From assembly GCA_009937425.1 (NCBI GenBank), contig JAACFO010000001.1, forward strand, positions 30,552-94,551: DNA of 64,000 nucleotides. Reading direction: 5' to 3'. Positions 22,677 through 31,876 of the stretch are shown in pieces. The notes under the pieces were generated by a model. It was not told the DNA's origin, made no database searches, and saw only the letters and a list, made by a program, of their open reading frames with translations. The position numbers were made by a program, and so were the translations under genes. This stretch comes from Gammaproteobacteria bacterium (GTDB lineage Bacteria; Pseudomonadota; Gammaproteobacteria; HK1). Numbering within the stretch: position 1 is the first letter of the stretch; the number at the start of each line of letters is the position of its first letter.

Positions 22677-25382
22677 TCAGTCGTCCATCGTCAGTATCGT
22701 CGATGGCCCTGCTATCGGCAGCTGCACCCTGAAGGTCGTGCCTTTGCCGAGCTCGCTGTGCACACTGATCTCGCCGCCTAAAAGCGTGCACAGGCGGCGG
22801 CTTATGGCCAGACCCAGTCCCGTTCCCCCGTACTTGCGCGTCATCGAATTGTCGGCGGGCGTGAACTCCTGATACAAGCGTTCAATCTGCCCGTCCGTCA
22901 TGCCTATTCCTGTATCGGCAACTTCCACTACGAGCCAGTCTTGCGACGACACCGATTCGCGCTCCGCGGTCAAAGTGACCGCGCCCTTCTCGGTGAACTT
23001 GAACGCGTTACTGAGTAGATTGAGCAGAATCTGACGAACCCTCGTAATATCCGAGTGCATTGTGCCTAGATCGTCCTCACAGTGGACGATCAGTTGATTG
23101 TCGTTCGCGATTGCCAGTCCCTTCGCGGTGGTGGAAACGTCGTGCACCATCGGCGGTATGTGAAAATCCTCGATATGCAGATCAAGCCTTCCAGCTTCGA
23201 TCTTGGTGAGATCCAGAAGGTCGTTGATGAGATGAAGTAAGTGCCTGCCCGCGGACACAATACGCTGCAGGGGCTCGCTGAGGTCGCCCTCGTCCAGCTC
23301 TTCCGCTTCTTCCCTGAGCATTTCGGCAAGACCGATGATGGCATTCAAGGGTGTGCGTAGTTCGTGGCTGACGTTGGCGAGAAACTGGCTCTTGGTGCGC
23401 GTCGCAGCCTCCGCCTGCTCCTTTGCATTTCGCAGCGCCATCTCCGCTTCCTTGCGCACCGTAATATCGGTCAGGGATCCAGCCACACGGTAAACGTGAC
23501 CGCTATCATCGCGTTGCCCAATGCCCCGGTTCAATACCCAGCGCTCGATGCCCTCTTCGCTGTTTATTCGGTACTCGCAAGAGTAGAACTCAGCATCACC
23601 GCGCAGATGTGCTTGCATCGCCTTCAGATGGCGTGCGCGATCATCGGGATGCACACAGGCCAACATTTGCTCACTGTTGAGAACCGTATCCCCGTGGCTC
23701 ATACCTGCAATGTCCTTGAACCGTGGCGAAATATAGATGCGATCGTTGTCCGTATCCCAATCCCAGAGCCCGTCGTTGGATCCCTTTACCGCCAGCGCGT
23801 AGCGCTCTTCGCTGCGACGTAGCGCAGCCTCGGTATCTTTCAGGCCGGTAATATCGAAGTACGTCGCCATATGCCCGCCGTTCGGCAACACGACGTACTG
23901 GAACTGCAGGATCTTTCCGTCGGCGAGACGCATCTCCGTCGGGCCTGAACTGCCGCTCTGCATCGCATCCAGGCGGCTTTCCAGGAACGAGTCCCATTCA
24001 TCGTCCTCAACCTGGTACAAGCCGAGCTCTCTGGTTCGTTCGATGTCCTCGCGCAAGGTGCGCCCTGGCGTGTAGAACTCCTCCTCAATGCCCCAAATCT
24101 CGCGGTAGGCGCGATTGGTCATACGAATGTTGAGATCCTCGTCCATGAAGAGAATGCCGTATCGAATCGTGTCGAGCACGGCGTTGAGCTCCCGCAACGC
24201 CGTATCGAGCTCCTGCTCGCGCTGTTTGAGACCGGTGATGTCCATGTAAACCGCCACGCGTCCACCATCGCGTGTCTTGCGTTCGTTCACCTGAAACCAA
24301 CGCCCGTCACGGAGTTGGTAGACGTGGGCTCCGGAGGGATTGCGATGAGCCTGTAGACGTTCTGCGACCCATTCCTCCACGCGCCCCTCCGCCGTAGGTA
24401 CCAGGCCGCTCTGCGCTGCCTTTCTCACCATGTCTTCGAACTTCTTGCCGATTGGCGCGCCTCCGTCGCTGAGTCGGTAGAGGAAATCGGTGAAGCGTTT
24501 GTTGCTGAGCGCCAGAAGATCGCTCGAATCATAGAGAGCAAAACCCTCGGAGATGCTCTCGATTGCGTCGCGCAGTTGCACTTCTGCCTGGCGTCTGGTG
24601 GTTTCCGCGTACTCACGGTCGGCCATCAGTTGCTGGCGCTCATTGAGACTGTCGCGAAATATTCTCAGGGCGCTTGTCATAGCGCCGATCTCGTCGCGCC
24701 CGGACACTGGAATTCTGGTGTCCAGGTCACCGCCGATGATGGCCGTCATGGCGGTCATGAGCCGATTCAACGGCCGGGTAATGGATAGCACCACCAGCAC
24801 GGTTAAACCTAAACCGAGCAAGACAGCGATCAACATGACTGCCAGCGACGTATCACCTGCGCGGTGTGCATCGGCGAGAGCCTCCCGGCGACGAACAGCA
24901 ACCTCGTTGTCAAAATTGTTCACCATGTCCGAGAGGCGCCGATCGACGACGCGAATGTGCTCTAGACCTTTTGCCAGAAAGGAATCGCCGAGCGCCCGCT
25001 GATTATCGGCGTAAGATTCGATGGCGATCTGAGTCGTATCCATGAGTGAGCCAACATCGAGACGCAGAACAGCTACGCCTTCCGGATCGAAGCTCTCCAG
25101 ATTGTCGAGCTTTTCTGTAAGTACACGACGGGCGGCAATGACATTGTCTTCGGTGCGCTCGCGCGGACCGACACCCAGCTCGAGCAACCAGTACTTGAGA
25201 TCCCCGAAGGCTTTGTTCGCGTCAATGGCGGTATCCAGCTTGCTGATGAGTCGTTCATCGGAAACGAGCATTTCCGCGCCCTGACCGACCTTGCCTCTCA
25301 GATAGATGTTGGATGCAAGCATCGCCAGCAAAAGAACACTGGAGAGCGTAATCAATCGTAAAGGGATCGATACCTGAAACAT
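22677..25382 (-). CDS. sensor histidine kinase with HAMP and three PAS domains
   Basis: This 901-aa kinase has two transmembrane helices (about residues 8-25 and 178-202) enclosing a periplasmic helical sensor, a HAMP domain, two PAS_7-type domains ([11 protein letters not shown] and [11 protein letters not shown]), a PAS_3-type domain ([11 protein letters not shown] with its PAC segment), then HisKA with [18 protein letters not shown] and HATPase with [21 protein letters not shown] and [10 protein letters not shown]. No receiver domain is fused. ATG 25382 has GAGG six bases upstream; an earlier TTG at 25397 is possible. It pairs with the downstream CheY-like protein. The signal is unknown; PAS_7 kinases are often linked to redox or metabolite sensing. 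Confidence 0.92.
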   Translation of the reverse strand: MFQVSIPLRLITLSSVLLLAMLASNIYLRGKVGQGAEMLVSDERLISKLDTAIDANKAFGDLKYWLLELGVGPRERTEDNVIAARRVLTEKLDNLESFDPEGVAVLRLDVGSLMDTTQIAIESYADNQRALGDSFLAKGLEHIRVVDRRLSDMVNNFDNEVAVRRREALADAHRAGDTSLAVMLIAVLLGLGLTVLVVLSITRPLNRLMTAMTAIIGGDLDTRIPVSGRDEIGAMTSALRIFRDSLNERQQLMADREYAETTRRQAEVQLRDAIESISEGFALYDSSDLLALSNKRFTDFLYRLSDGGAPIGKKFEDMVRKAAQSGLVPTAEGRVEEWVAERLQAHRNPSGAHVYQLRDGRWFQVNERKTRDGGRVAVYMDITGLKQREQELDTALRELNAVLDTIRYGILFMDEDLNIRMTNRAYREIWGIEEEFYTPGRTLREDIERTRELGLYQVEDDEWDSFLESRLDAMQSGSSGPTEMRLADGKILQFQYVVLPNGGHMATYFDITGLKDTEAALRRSEERYALAVKGSNDGLWDWDTDNDRIYISPRFKDIAGMSHGDTVLNSEQMLACVHPDDRARHLKAMQAHLRGDAEFYSCEYRINSEEGIERWVLNRGIGQRDDSGHVYRVAGSLTDITVRKEAEMALRNAKEQAEAATRTKSQFLANVSHELRTPLNAIIGLAEMLREEAEELDEGDLSEPLQRIVSAGRHLLHLINDLLDLTKIEAGRLDLHIEDFHIPPMVHDVSTTAKGLAIANDNQLIVHCEDDLGTMHSDITRVRQILLNLLSNAFKFTEKGAVTLTAERESVSSQDWLVVEVADTGIGMTDGQIERLYQEFTPADNSMTRKYGGTGLGLAISRRLCTLLGGEISVHSELGKGTTFRVQLPIAGPSTILTMDD

Positions 25383-25449
25383 CGGTCGCCTCGTCAAATG
25401 TTATTCGGGTTAAGAAATCGCACGATACTGCCAGTACTACCGCAAACTG

Positions 25450-26838
25450 CTACGCGTAGTGCAGTTCACCTTCTTCTTTGAGCATCACGACGGCCTTGCG
25501 AACGGCCTGGGCGGTGTGCTCCAGATCCTCGTCCGAGTGCTTGCACGATGTGCTGCCCCCGGGTCTTCCGGAAATATCGACGCCGTTGAGCATGAGCGCC
25601 AGTCTGAACTTTCCGGCCCCGGGATGCTTGCCGCCGGTACGCAGGACCTCGGGAGCCAGAGAACTCGCATCGAATCCCATCGGATCGATGTCGACGCCGC
25701 TGGGGTTAGTGAAGAAGTACACCGCGGAGTGTTCACCGAAGGCCGCCCACGGCACGCCTTCGTCGGCAAAAACGCGATTGAGTATGGATTGCAGATGCTG
25801 GGCCTGCGCCGTGGCAATCGCGCAGGCCTCGCCATCGGCGATGATCTCCAGGCACGCGATACCCGCAGCGGCGCTCACCGGATTCGCGTTGAAGGTACCC
25901 TGATGCTGAATCTTCTCCCGGCCGCTTTGTTGCGCCTGTTCGAAGTCAAGCAGGTCGAGAATGTCCTTTCGACCCACCACCGCTCCTCCCGGTAATCCGC
26001 CGGCGAGAATTTTTGCCAGGCTGGTCAGATCGGGAGTGATCCCATAGTGAGCCTGGGCACCGCCGGGTGACACACGGAATCCCGTAACCACCTCATCGAA
26101 TATCAGCACGATACCGCGCTCGGCGGTGGCTTCGCGCAGAGCCGCCAGGAAGTCCCTGGACATGGGTGACCATCCGAAACTGGCACCCGTGGGTTCTAGA
26201 ATGACGGCGGCGATGTCATCCCGGGACGCAAGCAGTGCGAGGGTCGCCATCAAATCGTTGGGGGGTGCGATGAGCACGTTTTCGGCAATGCCCGGGAGCA
26301 CGCCCGGCGTCGGCGAGCCATCGAAGTGATCGTCACAGCCGAAGGCCACGTGATCCTGCCAGCCATGAAAGTGGCCTTTGAATCGCACCAGAACGGATTT
26401 GCCCGTGTATGCGCGCGCCAGTCGCAGAGCCATCAAATTCGCCTCGGTCCCGGATGAGGTAAAGCGCACGCGCTCGGCGCAGGGAACGAGTTGCTGAACG
26501 AGCTCCGCCCAGCGAAGCTCGAGCTCGTGACAGGCGGCATAGTGGGTGCCGAGATTCAGCTGCCGGTGGACGGCTTCCACAACGCGGGGGTCGTTGTGTC
26601 CCAGCAACAAGGCGCCGTGCCCGCCGTAATAATCCACGTATTCGTTACCGTCCACGTCCCATTTGTGCGCTCCCTCGGCGCGGTTGACGTAAACCGGATA
26701 GGGGTTCAGCTGCCGGGAGTCGTGCACGATGCCGCTCGGCAGTACTTGCCGCGCCCGGGACGCGAGTGCTTCGGACGTGGCGGTTCGCTGCCGATAGGCG
26801 GCGATGATTGTCGAGTTCGTGCGGCTCTCGTCGAGCAT
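25450..26838 (-). CDS. class III aminotransferase, HemL-like
   Basis: This 462-aa PLP enzyme belongs to the glutamate-1-semialdehyde aminomutase-like branch of class III aminotransferases. It has FTSSGTEANLMALRLAR for phosphate binding, FDEVVTGFR with the pyridine-binding Asp, and the Schiff-base Lys in SLAKILAGGLPGGAVVG. It is longer than typical HemL and differs around the substrate loops, so it is more likely a HemL paralogue acting on another amine than the tetrapyrrole enzyme itself. A strong AAGGAGG ribosome site precedes the ATG. It stands alone between the kinase and a divergent gene. Confidence 0.85.
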   Translation of the reverse strand: MLDESRTNSTIIAAYRQRTATSEALASRARQVLPSGIVHDSRQLNPYPVYVNRAEGAHKWDVDGNEYVDYYGGHGALLLGHNDPRVVEAVHRQLNLGTHYAACHELELRWAELVQQLVPCAERVRFTSSGTEANLMALRLARAYTGKSVLVRFKGHFHGWQDHVAFGCDDHFDGSPTPGVLPGIAENVLIAPPNDLMATLALLASRDDIAAVILEPTGASFGWSPMSRDFLAALREATAERGIVLIFDEVVTGFRVSPGGAQAHYGITPDLTSLAKILAGGLPGGAVVGRKDILDLLDFEQAQQSGREKIQHQGTFNANPVSAAAGIACLEIIADGEACAIATAQAQHLQSILNRVFADEGVPWAAFGEHSAVYFFTNPSGVDIDPMGFDASSLAPEVLRTGGKHPGAGKFRLALMLNGVDISGRPGGSTSCKHSDEDLEHTAQAVRKAVVMLKEEGELHYA

Positions 26839-26918
26839 CGGTTGCTCCCCTCCTTGCCAGTGTGTGGCATCGTTATCCGCATGTTAGCAGCGATGCGCGC
26901 TAGCCGGGCTCCGCCCTC

Positions 26919-26924
26919 TATAAT
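26919..26924 (+). promoter_or_regulatory. consensus -10 box upstream of the Rossmann-fold gene
   Basis: A perfect TATAAT lies 30 bases before the ATG at 26954. No recognisable -35 box is present at 16-18 bases, so promoter assignment rests on the -10 alone. Confidence 0.4.
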
Positions 26925-26953
26925 GCGCCTGAATTCGCCACAGACCACACAAC

Positions 26954-27622
26954 ATGAGCCGGGAATTCAATCTGCAACCGCCGCAAGCTTATGCGCGTCT
27001 TTGCGAGACCCTCTCGGCCCGAGGCGGCGCGCCTGCCGTGGCCCCGGCCGTTGGCGAAGTGGCCCGGGTCCTGGCCGCATCGCGGCCAGGAGGCGTTTTC
27101 TTGTGCCTGGGTCGTGGCGCCGGCGAGATGGCCGCCTGGATTTTGGACGGCATGGATCTCTCCGGGCGCCTGGTTGTTGTCGTCCAGGATAGTGATGAGG
27201 CCGAAGTTCTGCGGCCCATCCTCGGCAACGACCTGCGGATCACCGTGCACGCGCAGGAAGCAGCAGCTTTTCTCGGCGACGTCCGGGATCACCGTTTCGA
27301 CCTGATCACCGATTTGAGTTCTGGACAACCCGCCGATCTCACTCGGTTGGCCCTGGGCCGTCTGGCGCTCGGCGCCTTCTACGTGAGTCTGCACGGCGCC
27401 CCGGAGCTGAGCGAAATGCTCAGCGGGCAAACCGCGGGCGGGGGGGACCAGGAGGCGGCCCTGGACCCCGCTGGCTTCGCCTTCGCGCATCTGTCCGGGG
27501 AGCTGGGCATCTCGTTGATTGTGCGCGGGCCGCAGAGGGTCCAGGCGAAACGTCGCGGTGGCCGGCGCGCCAGGCAGGGGGTCACGCCGCTGTTCTCATC
27601 CAGAACCCCGAGGCGCCGGTAG
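26954..27622 (+). CDS. Rossmann-fold protein, possible SAM methyltransferase-like
   Basis: This 222-aa protein has a glycine-rich first strand (GGVFLCLGRGAGEMAAWIL), a second strand ending in an acidic residue (LVVVVQDSDEAEV) and FDLITDLSSGQPADL, an arrangement resembling class I SAM-binding folds or O-methyltransferase-like proteins. Conserved catalytic residues cannot be placed, and the C-terminus is a basic, low-complexity tail (QAKRRGGRRARQG). I cannot name a family. It is transcribed divergently from the aminotransferase. Confidence 0.6.
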   Translation: MSREFNLQPPQAYARLCETLSARGGAPAVAPAVGEVARVLAASRPGGVFLCLGRGAGEMAAWILDGMDLSGRLVVVVQDSDEAEVLRPILGNDLRITVHAQEAAAFLGDVRDHRFDLITDLSSGQPADLTRLALGRLALGAFYVSLHGAPELSEMLSGQTAGGGDQEAALDPAGFAFAHLSGELGISLIVRGPQRVQAKRRGGRRARQGVTPLFSSRTPRRR

Positions 27623-27858
27623 TGGATCCAGCCGCTGCAGGCGGCGGTCCATCAGCGGGGTTCAGGTCGGCCTCCGAGGCAGCAAGTTCTCGCATAGGCT
27701 GGCAAACAGCGGTACTATTCGACTTTGGGCGGCTTGGCCGGTTGCTTAGACAACCTGAGGGCCGGGAAGGATTCAGTCAGCGACACGGCCAGATGCCGTG
27801 CCGCGTATCACGTTCCGCTGTTTACTGGCGGCGAAAGCGCGACTAGGGAGGAGTAAAT

Positions 27859-28146
27859 ATGTCCAGACGCATCGTTCGATTGCTGGTCACGACGATGGCC
27901 GTGGGGTTCATTGTGTTGGGGTCCGGCTGTGCGTCGGATGACGATATTTCCAAGCTCCGCATTGAAGTCAAGCAAGCCAAGGGCGCCGCTGACAGGGCCG
28001 AACGGGCCGCTAACGATGCGGATTCGGCAGCCAACGCGTCTGTGCGTCTTTCGGCAGAAGCTCTCAATGCCGCCGAGGCAGCCCATGCCTGCTGCAGAGC
28101 GAATACCGAGAAGAGAATTCGCGCAGAATCGAAGCTGGGATCGTAG
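27859..28146 (+). CDS. alanine-zipper lipoprotein (Lpp/OprI-like)
   Basis: This 95-aa protein has a lipoprotein signal ending LGSGC (Cys24) and a mature part dominated by Ala at heptad spacing (KGAADRAERAANDADSAAN), the pattern of the trimeric Lpp/OprI coiled coil in the outer membrane. A strong AGGAG site precedes it and hairpins follow it. Two features are odd: a Cys-Cys pair at residues 78-79, absent from Lpp, and a C-terminus SKLGS that lacks the terminal Lys needed for covalent attachment to peptidoglycan. It is therefore probably a free lipoprotein, possibly disulfide-linked. Confidence 0.82.
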   Translation: MSRRIVRLLVTTMAVGFIVLGSGCASDDDISKLRIEVKQAKGAADRAERAANDADSAANASVRLSAEALNAAEAAHACCRANTEKRIRAESKLGS

Positions 28147-28182
28147 CAGCCCAAGCCAGAGGGCCTTCTTCGGGTTCTTTGA

Positions 28183-28200
28183 CGGGGGCGTAAGCCCCCG
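28183..28200 (+). terminator. GC hairpin downstream of the alanine-zipper lipoprotein
   Basis: CGGGGGC and GCCCCCG form a 7-bp stem with a GTAA tetraloop, 37 bases after the lipoprotein stop. The following bases are GTTAAACG, so the T-run is poor; it may stabilise the transcript end as much as terminate it. Confidence 0.45.
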
Positions 28201-28222
28201 GTTAAACGTCTGACGATTCATC

Positions 28223-28253
28223 GAAACGCCCGCGCACCGTCGCGGGCTGTTTC
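28223..28253. terminator. long hairpin, possible bidirectional terminator
   Basis: GAAAC-GCCCGCG and CGCGGGC-(T)-GTTTC pair through 7 plus 5 bp around a 6-base loop, giving a T-rich edge on one strand and an A-rich edge on the other. It lies between the lipoprotein gene and the convergent ABM gene, where a shared terminator is expected. Confidence 0.6.
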
Positions 28254-28274
28254 TGTCAGGGTCGACTCCCCGCT

Positions 28275-28634
28275 CTACCGGCTGTCGTCGTCGGTGCTTA
28301 AAAACACCTCGTGGACGCCCAGCTCGCTCGGGCCGGCGAACATTTCCTTTGGTGGACGGTCCTTGTGCGCTTCGGCGAAGGCGGGACTTTTGGTCCAGGC
28401 GACGAAGTCATCGAATGTCTGCCACCATGTCTTGACCTCGTAGTAGCCTTGGGTATCCGGGTCGTCGCGCCAGCCACCGCTCTCGCGGTCGAAGCGCACG
28501 GGCCTGGGGCGGTGGACCTCGTTGCGCACAAAACCCGGGGACCCGTCAATCAGATGGGCACGGTTGCGGAAGCGGTCCTCGAAGTCGATCTCGTGACCGG
28601 CCGCGACCGGAATGCGATTGGTAACGACTATCAT
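28275..28634 (-). CDS. ABM/IsdG-like monooxygenase domain protein
   Basis: This 119-aa protein resembles heme-degrading/antibiotic biosynthesis monooxygenases: IVVTNRIPVAAGHEIDFEDRF with the N-terminal Asn of the IsdG/HmoA strand, an FVRNEVHRP strand, YYEVKTWWQTFDDFVAWTKS with the aromatic-rich helix, and a conserved His in FAEAHKDRPP. The N-W-H arrangement suggests an IsdG-type heme oxygenase-like fold, but activity is unproven. It is divergent from the dehydratase gene. Confidence 0.78.
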   Translation of the reverse strand: MIVVTNRIPVAAGHEIDFEDRFRNRAHLIDGSPGFVRNEVHRPRPVRFDRESGGWRDDPDTQGYYEVKTWWQTFDDFVAWTKSPAFAEAHKDRPPKEMFAGPSELGVHEVFLSTDDDSR

Positions 28635-28729
28635 GGGAATTCCTTCATGGCGGAAACAGGTCGCTGTCAGGGTAACGGCGAAACGCCGATGGAACCAGGG
28701 TTAGCAGTTGACGGTGGGGGACATGCTCG

Positions 28730-29686
28730 ATGAGTGATCGACAATTCCTGGAGCTCGAACACATCCAACAGGCCCACGAGCGCATCAAGGACGCTGTGCG
28801 CCGAACCCCGTGTTTGCGCACGCGTTTTTTTCACTCGCCGGCGATCCAGGACGCGTCTTTGTCGCTCAAGCTGGAATGTCTCCAGGTCAGCGGCTCGTTC
28901 AAGGCGCGGGGTGCCAGCAACAAGGTACTGACCCTGGCGGCGGCTGCGCGTCAGCGGGGACTCGTCACCGCGTCAGGCGGCAATCACGGCCTCGGTGTCG
29001 CCTATGCCGGTCGGCGGATCGGCGCACCCGTGCACGTTTATTTGCCCGCTTCCACACCCGCCTCGAAAGCAGAGAAGCTCGAACGCTGGGGTGCGCGAGT
29101 GATATTCGCGGGCGAGGTATGGGACGACGCCAACGCGCAAGCGCAACAGGCCGCCGAGCGCGACGGCATGACCTACGTGCATCCTTTTGCGGACCCGGCC
29201 GTAATGGCAGGTCAGGGCACGGTGGGGCTCGAGATCCTGAAACAATCACCTTCCGTCGACACGGTCGTGGTATCCATCGGCGGCGGCGGCTTGATCTCCG
29301 GGGTCGCCACCGCGCTGAAGGCGAGCAAAGCCGGTATCAAGGTCATCGGTGTCGAGCCCGGCGGCGCGCCTACGCTCACACGCAGCATCGAGGCCGGTCG
29401 GATTGTGGAACTCGACGCCATCACCACCGAGGCCAACACGCTGGCCCCCCGGCGCACCGAACAGATGAACCTGGACATTGTGCGCGAGTGCGTCGACGAG
29501 ATCGTGCTGGTCGAGGACGACGACATGCGTGCCGCGGCGCGCTGGCTGTGGTTCGAAATGGGGCTCGCTATCGAACTCAGTGCCGGGGCGGCGGTTGCCG
29601 CCCTGCGCACCGGCGCGTACCGCCCCTCGCCGGACGAGAACATCTGCGCCGTGGTGTGCGGCTCGGGAACCGACGGCTTGCAATAA
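28730..29686 (+). CDS. PLP-dependent serine/threonine dehydratase-like enzyme
   Basis: This 318-aa fold-type II PLP enzyme has the Schiff-base Lys in SGSFKARGASN, the ASGGNHG substrate loop, and the glycine-rich phosphate loop SIGGGGLISGV. There is no C-terminal ACT regulatory domain, so it resembles catabolic threonine dehydratase, serine racemase or hydroxyaspartate dehydratase rather than IlvA. If the substrate is threonine the product 2-oxobutyrate feeds propionyl-CoA, which would link it to the PrpB- and PrpD-like genes of the same run. It is the first gene of that run. Confidence 0.87.
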   Translation: MSDRQFLELEHIQQAHERIKDAVRRTPCLRTRFFHSPAIQDASLSLKLECLQVSGSFKARGASNKVLTLAAAARQRGLVTASGGNHGLGVAYAGRRIGAPVHVYLPASTPASKAEKLERWGARVIFAGEVWDDANAQAQQAAERDGMTYVHPFADPAVMAGQGTVGLEILKQSPSVDTVVVSIGGGGLISGVATALKASKAGIKVIGVEPGGAPTLTRSIEAGRIVELDAITTEANTLAPRRTEQMNLDIVRECVDEIVLVEDDDMRAAARWLWFEMGLAIELSAGAAVAALRTGAYRPSPDENICAVVCGSGTDGLQ

Positions 29687-29691
29687 AGCGC

Positions 29692-30936
29692 GTGCCCTTC
29701 GTTGCCTATGTCAAATTCGCGGCTGCCCATCGACGGCTGATCGCGTTCGGCTTTCTGGCGGCATTCACCTCCAGCTTCGGCCAGACCTACTACATCGGCA
29801 TCTTCGGACCGGCGATTCAGTCCGAGTTCGGCCTTTCCCACACGGCCTGGGCCACGATCTACATGCTCGGTACGCTGGGCAGTGCGCTTCTGCTGCCCTG
29901 GAGCGGCAAGCAGATCGATAGACTCGAATTGAGGCTTTATACGTCGCTGGTTGGCCTGTTGGCGGTGGTGGCGTGCACGGTCACGGCCCTTGCAATCAAC
30001 CCGGCGATGCTCGTGATTGCCATCTTCCTGCTGCGCCAATCGGGTCAGGGTTTGATGAGCCACGTGGGCATCACCACCATGGCACGTTATTTCGATACGG
30101 GAAGGGGGCGTGCTATCGCCATCGCCACCATGGGTTTTGCCGTTGGCGAAGCCTTTCTGCCCTTCGTCGCCGTGTTGATGATCGCGGTGCTGGGATGGCG
30201 TTGGTCCTACGGGGCGACGGCGCTGGTGCTGGCGCTGGTGCTGGTACCCGCAGCCCTGTGGTTATTAAAAGGCCACGTGGAAAGACACCGCGCGCATCTG
30301 GTGCATCTCGCAACATCCCGGGCATCTGAAAACCGTCAAGCCCGATCCTGGACGCGGGCTGAAATGCTGCGCGACCCCCGTTTCTACCTGCTGATGCCAG
30401 GGGTTCTGGCGCCGGCCGTGGTGCTCACCGCCATGTTCTTTCACCACCTCAACCTGGCGGACGCCAAAGCCTGGTCCCACGCCTGGATCACCGGCAGCTA
30501 TGTAGTCTATGCGCTCGCGGTGGTGGTAACTTCCCTGGCGACAGGGCCCGCCATCGACCGCTTCGGCGCGACGCGGCTGGTCCCCTACATGCTCATTCCA
30601 ATGATCGCCGCCATGGTGATAGTGGCGCAGTTCGAGAATGCCTGGATTGCGTGGCCGTACCTGTTTCTCATCGGCGTCAGCACCGCCATTGGCCACACCG
30701 CGGTATCCGCCATGTGGGCCGAGCTCTACGGTGTCGCCAATCTCGGCTCCATCAGAAGCCTCGCCACCGCCACCGGCGTCCTGGCCTCGGCCCTGGGCCC
30801 CGTGTCCCTGGGCACCTTGATGGACCATGGTGTATCCATCGAGACCGGTTGCCTTGTGTTCGCTGCATACGCCACCATCGGCACTGTGTTGATGGGCGTT
30901 GCACTGGGCTTCCGATTCACACGAAAACGGGTTTAA
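29692..30936 (+). CDS. MFS transporter
   Basis: This 414-aa protein has 12 predicted transmembrane helices and the MFS loop 2-3 motif region (GKQIDRLELRLY). It resembles the monocarboxylate/oxalate-formate-like MFS branch. The open frame begins far upstream over the dehydratase gene in another frame; the first sensible start is GTG 29692, five bases after the dehydratase stop. Its place in the catabolic run suggests uptake of the substrate degraded there, but the solute cannot be named. Confidence 0.87.
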   Translation: MPFVAYVKFAAAHRRLIAFGFLAAFTSSFGQTYYIGIFGPAIQSEFGLSHTAWATIYMLGTLGSALLLPWSGKQIDRLELRLYTSLVGLLAVVACTVTALAINPAMLVIAIFLLRQSGQGLMSHVGITTMARYFDTGRGRAIAIATMGFAVGEAFLPFVAVLMIAVLGWRWSYGATALVLALVLVPAALWLLKGHVERHRAHLVHLATSRASENRQARSWTRAEMLRDPRFYLLMPGVLAPAVVLTAMFFHHLNLADAKAWSHAWITGSYVVYALAVVVTSLATGPAIDRFGATRLVPYMLIPMIAAMVIVAQFENAWIAWPYLFLIGVSTAIGHTAVSAMWAELYGVANLGSIRSLATATGVLASALGPVSLGTLMDHGVSIETGCLVFAAYATIGTVLMGVALGFRFTRKRV

Positions 30937-30970
30937 CAACGCACAGGCGCGAACAGGGGGGCACAGAATC

Positions 30971-31819
30971 ATGACCGACGTGCGCATTGGGCTACTGCAT
31001 CCGGGCGAGATGGGCGCCAGCATCGGCGCCGCGGCCCGGGGGGTCGGCGCGAGCGTGAGTTGGGCGTCCAGCGGTCGCAGCGACGACAGCCGCCGCCGGG
31101 CCGCGAAGTCCGGGCTCGAGGATAAGACCAGCCTCTCGGAACTCGCCTCGAGCAGCGATTTTATTATCTCCGTGTGCCCGCCGGATGCCGCCACCGCGTT
31201 GGCAAAAAGCGTTGCCGCTACCGGCTTCGCAGGCGTCTATGTGGACGCTAACGCGGTGTCTACCGGAACCGCCCGTGAAGTCGCCGCAATCGTCGAGAAT
31301 TCCGGCGCGCGCTTCGTCGACGGCGGGATCATAGGACCACCGGCCCACCGCCAGGGCACCACGCGCCTGTACTTGTCCGGGGACGAAGCAGCCACGGTGG
31401 CCAGCGCATTCGAGGGCAGCATCCTCGAGGCAATCACCATCGACACGCGCCCCGGCTCCGCATCGGCTCTGAAAATGTGTTACGCGGCCTGGACCAAGGG
31501 CTCGGCGGCACTGCTCATAGCCATCCGCGCATTGGCGCTTGCCGAGGGGGTGGAAGGGGCGTTGCTCGAGGAATGGTCGATTTCCCAGCAGGGACTGGAC
31601 GCGCGCAGCACCGCCGCCGCCCGCAATAATGCCTTCAAGGCCTGGCGCTTTGCCGGCGAAATGCGCGAGATCGCCGCCACCTTCGAGGCATCGGGTCTTC
31701 CCGGCGAATTCCACGCCGGCGCCGCGGATATCTACGAGCGACTGGCTGGCTTTAAAGACTGCGACCCGGCGCCGGAATTCTCTGAGCTCATGCAGACCAT
31801 TCTCGCTAACAGGACTTGA
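30971..31819 (+). CDS. NAD(P)-dependent dehydrogenase, 6PGDH/beta-hydroxyacid dehydrogenase-like with DUF1932
   Basis: This 282-aa protein starts with a Rossmann unit (IGLLHPGEMGASIGAAARG) of the 6-phosphogluconate/3-hydroxyisobutyrate dehydrogenase type. FVDGGIIGPPAHRQGTTRLY follows, and the C-terminal half (SASALKMCYAAWTKGSAALL) is the DUF1932 domain, where the Lys in LKMCYAAWTKG takes the place of the catalytic region of beta-hydroxyacid dehydrogenases. It would oxidise a hydroxyacid or reduce an oxoacid or imine with NAD(P). It is 34 bases after the MFS gene in the catabolic run. Confidence 0.85.
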   Translation: MTDVRIGLLHPGEMGASIGAAARGVGASVSWASSGRSDDSRRRAAKSGLEDKTSLSELASSSDFIISVCPPDAATALAKSVAATGFAGVYVDANAVSTGTAREVAAIVENSGARFVDGGIIGPPAHRQGTTRLYLSGDEAATVASAFEGSILEAITIDTRPGSASALKMCYAAWTKGSAALLIAIRALALAEGVEGALLEEWSISQQGLDARSTAAARNNAFKAWRFAGEMREIAATFEASGLPGEFHAGAADIYERLAGFKDCDPAPEFSELMQTILANRT

Positions 31820-31876
31820 CCCGCAAATTGCCGGTCGCGCAGGATTGACGGCGAGACAGAGGGAGGGCCGCGGAGC

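Noticed and set aside
25450..26838. Straight assignment of the class III aminotransferase as HemL
   Set aside because: Length and substrate-loop regions differ from glutamate-1-semialdehyde aminomutase, and no heme genes are nearby.
28810..29691. Very long open frame from 28810 continuing into the MFS gene
   Set aside because: The first 290 or so residues are the shadow of the dehydratase gene in another frame, with Arg/Gly/His-rich composition. The MFS protein is taken to start at GTG 29692.
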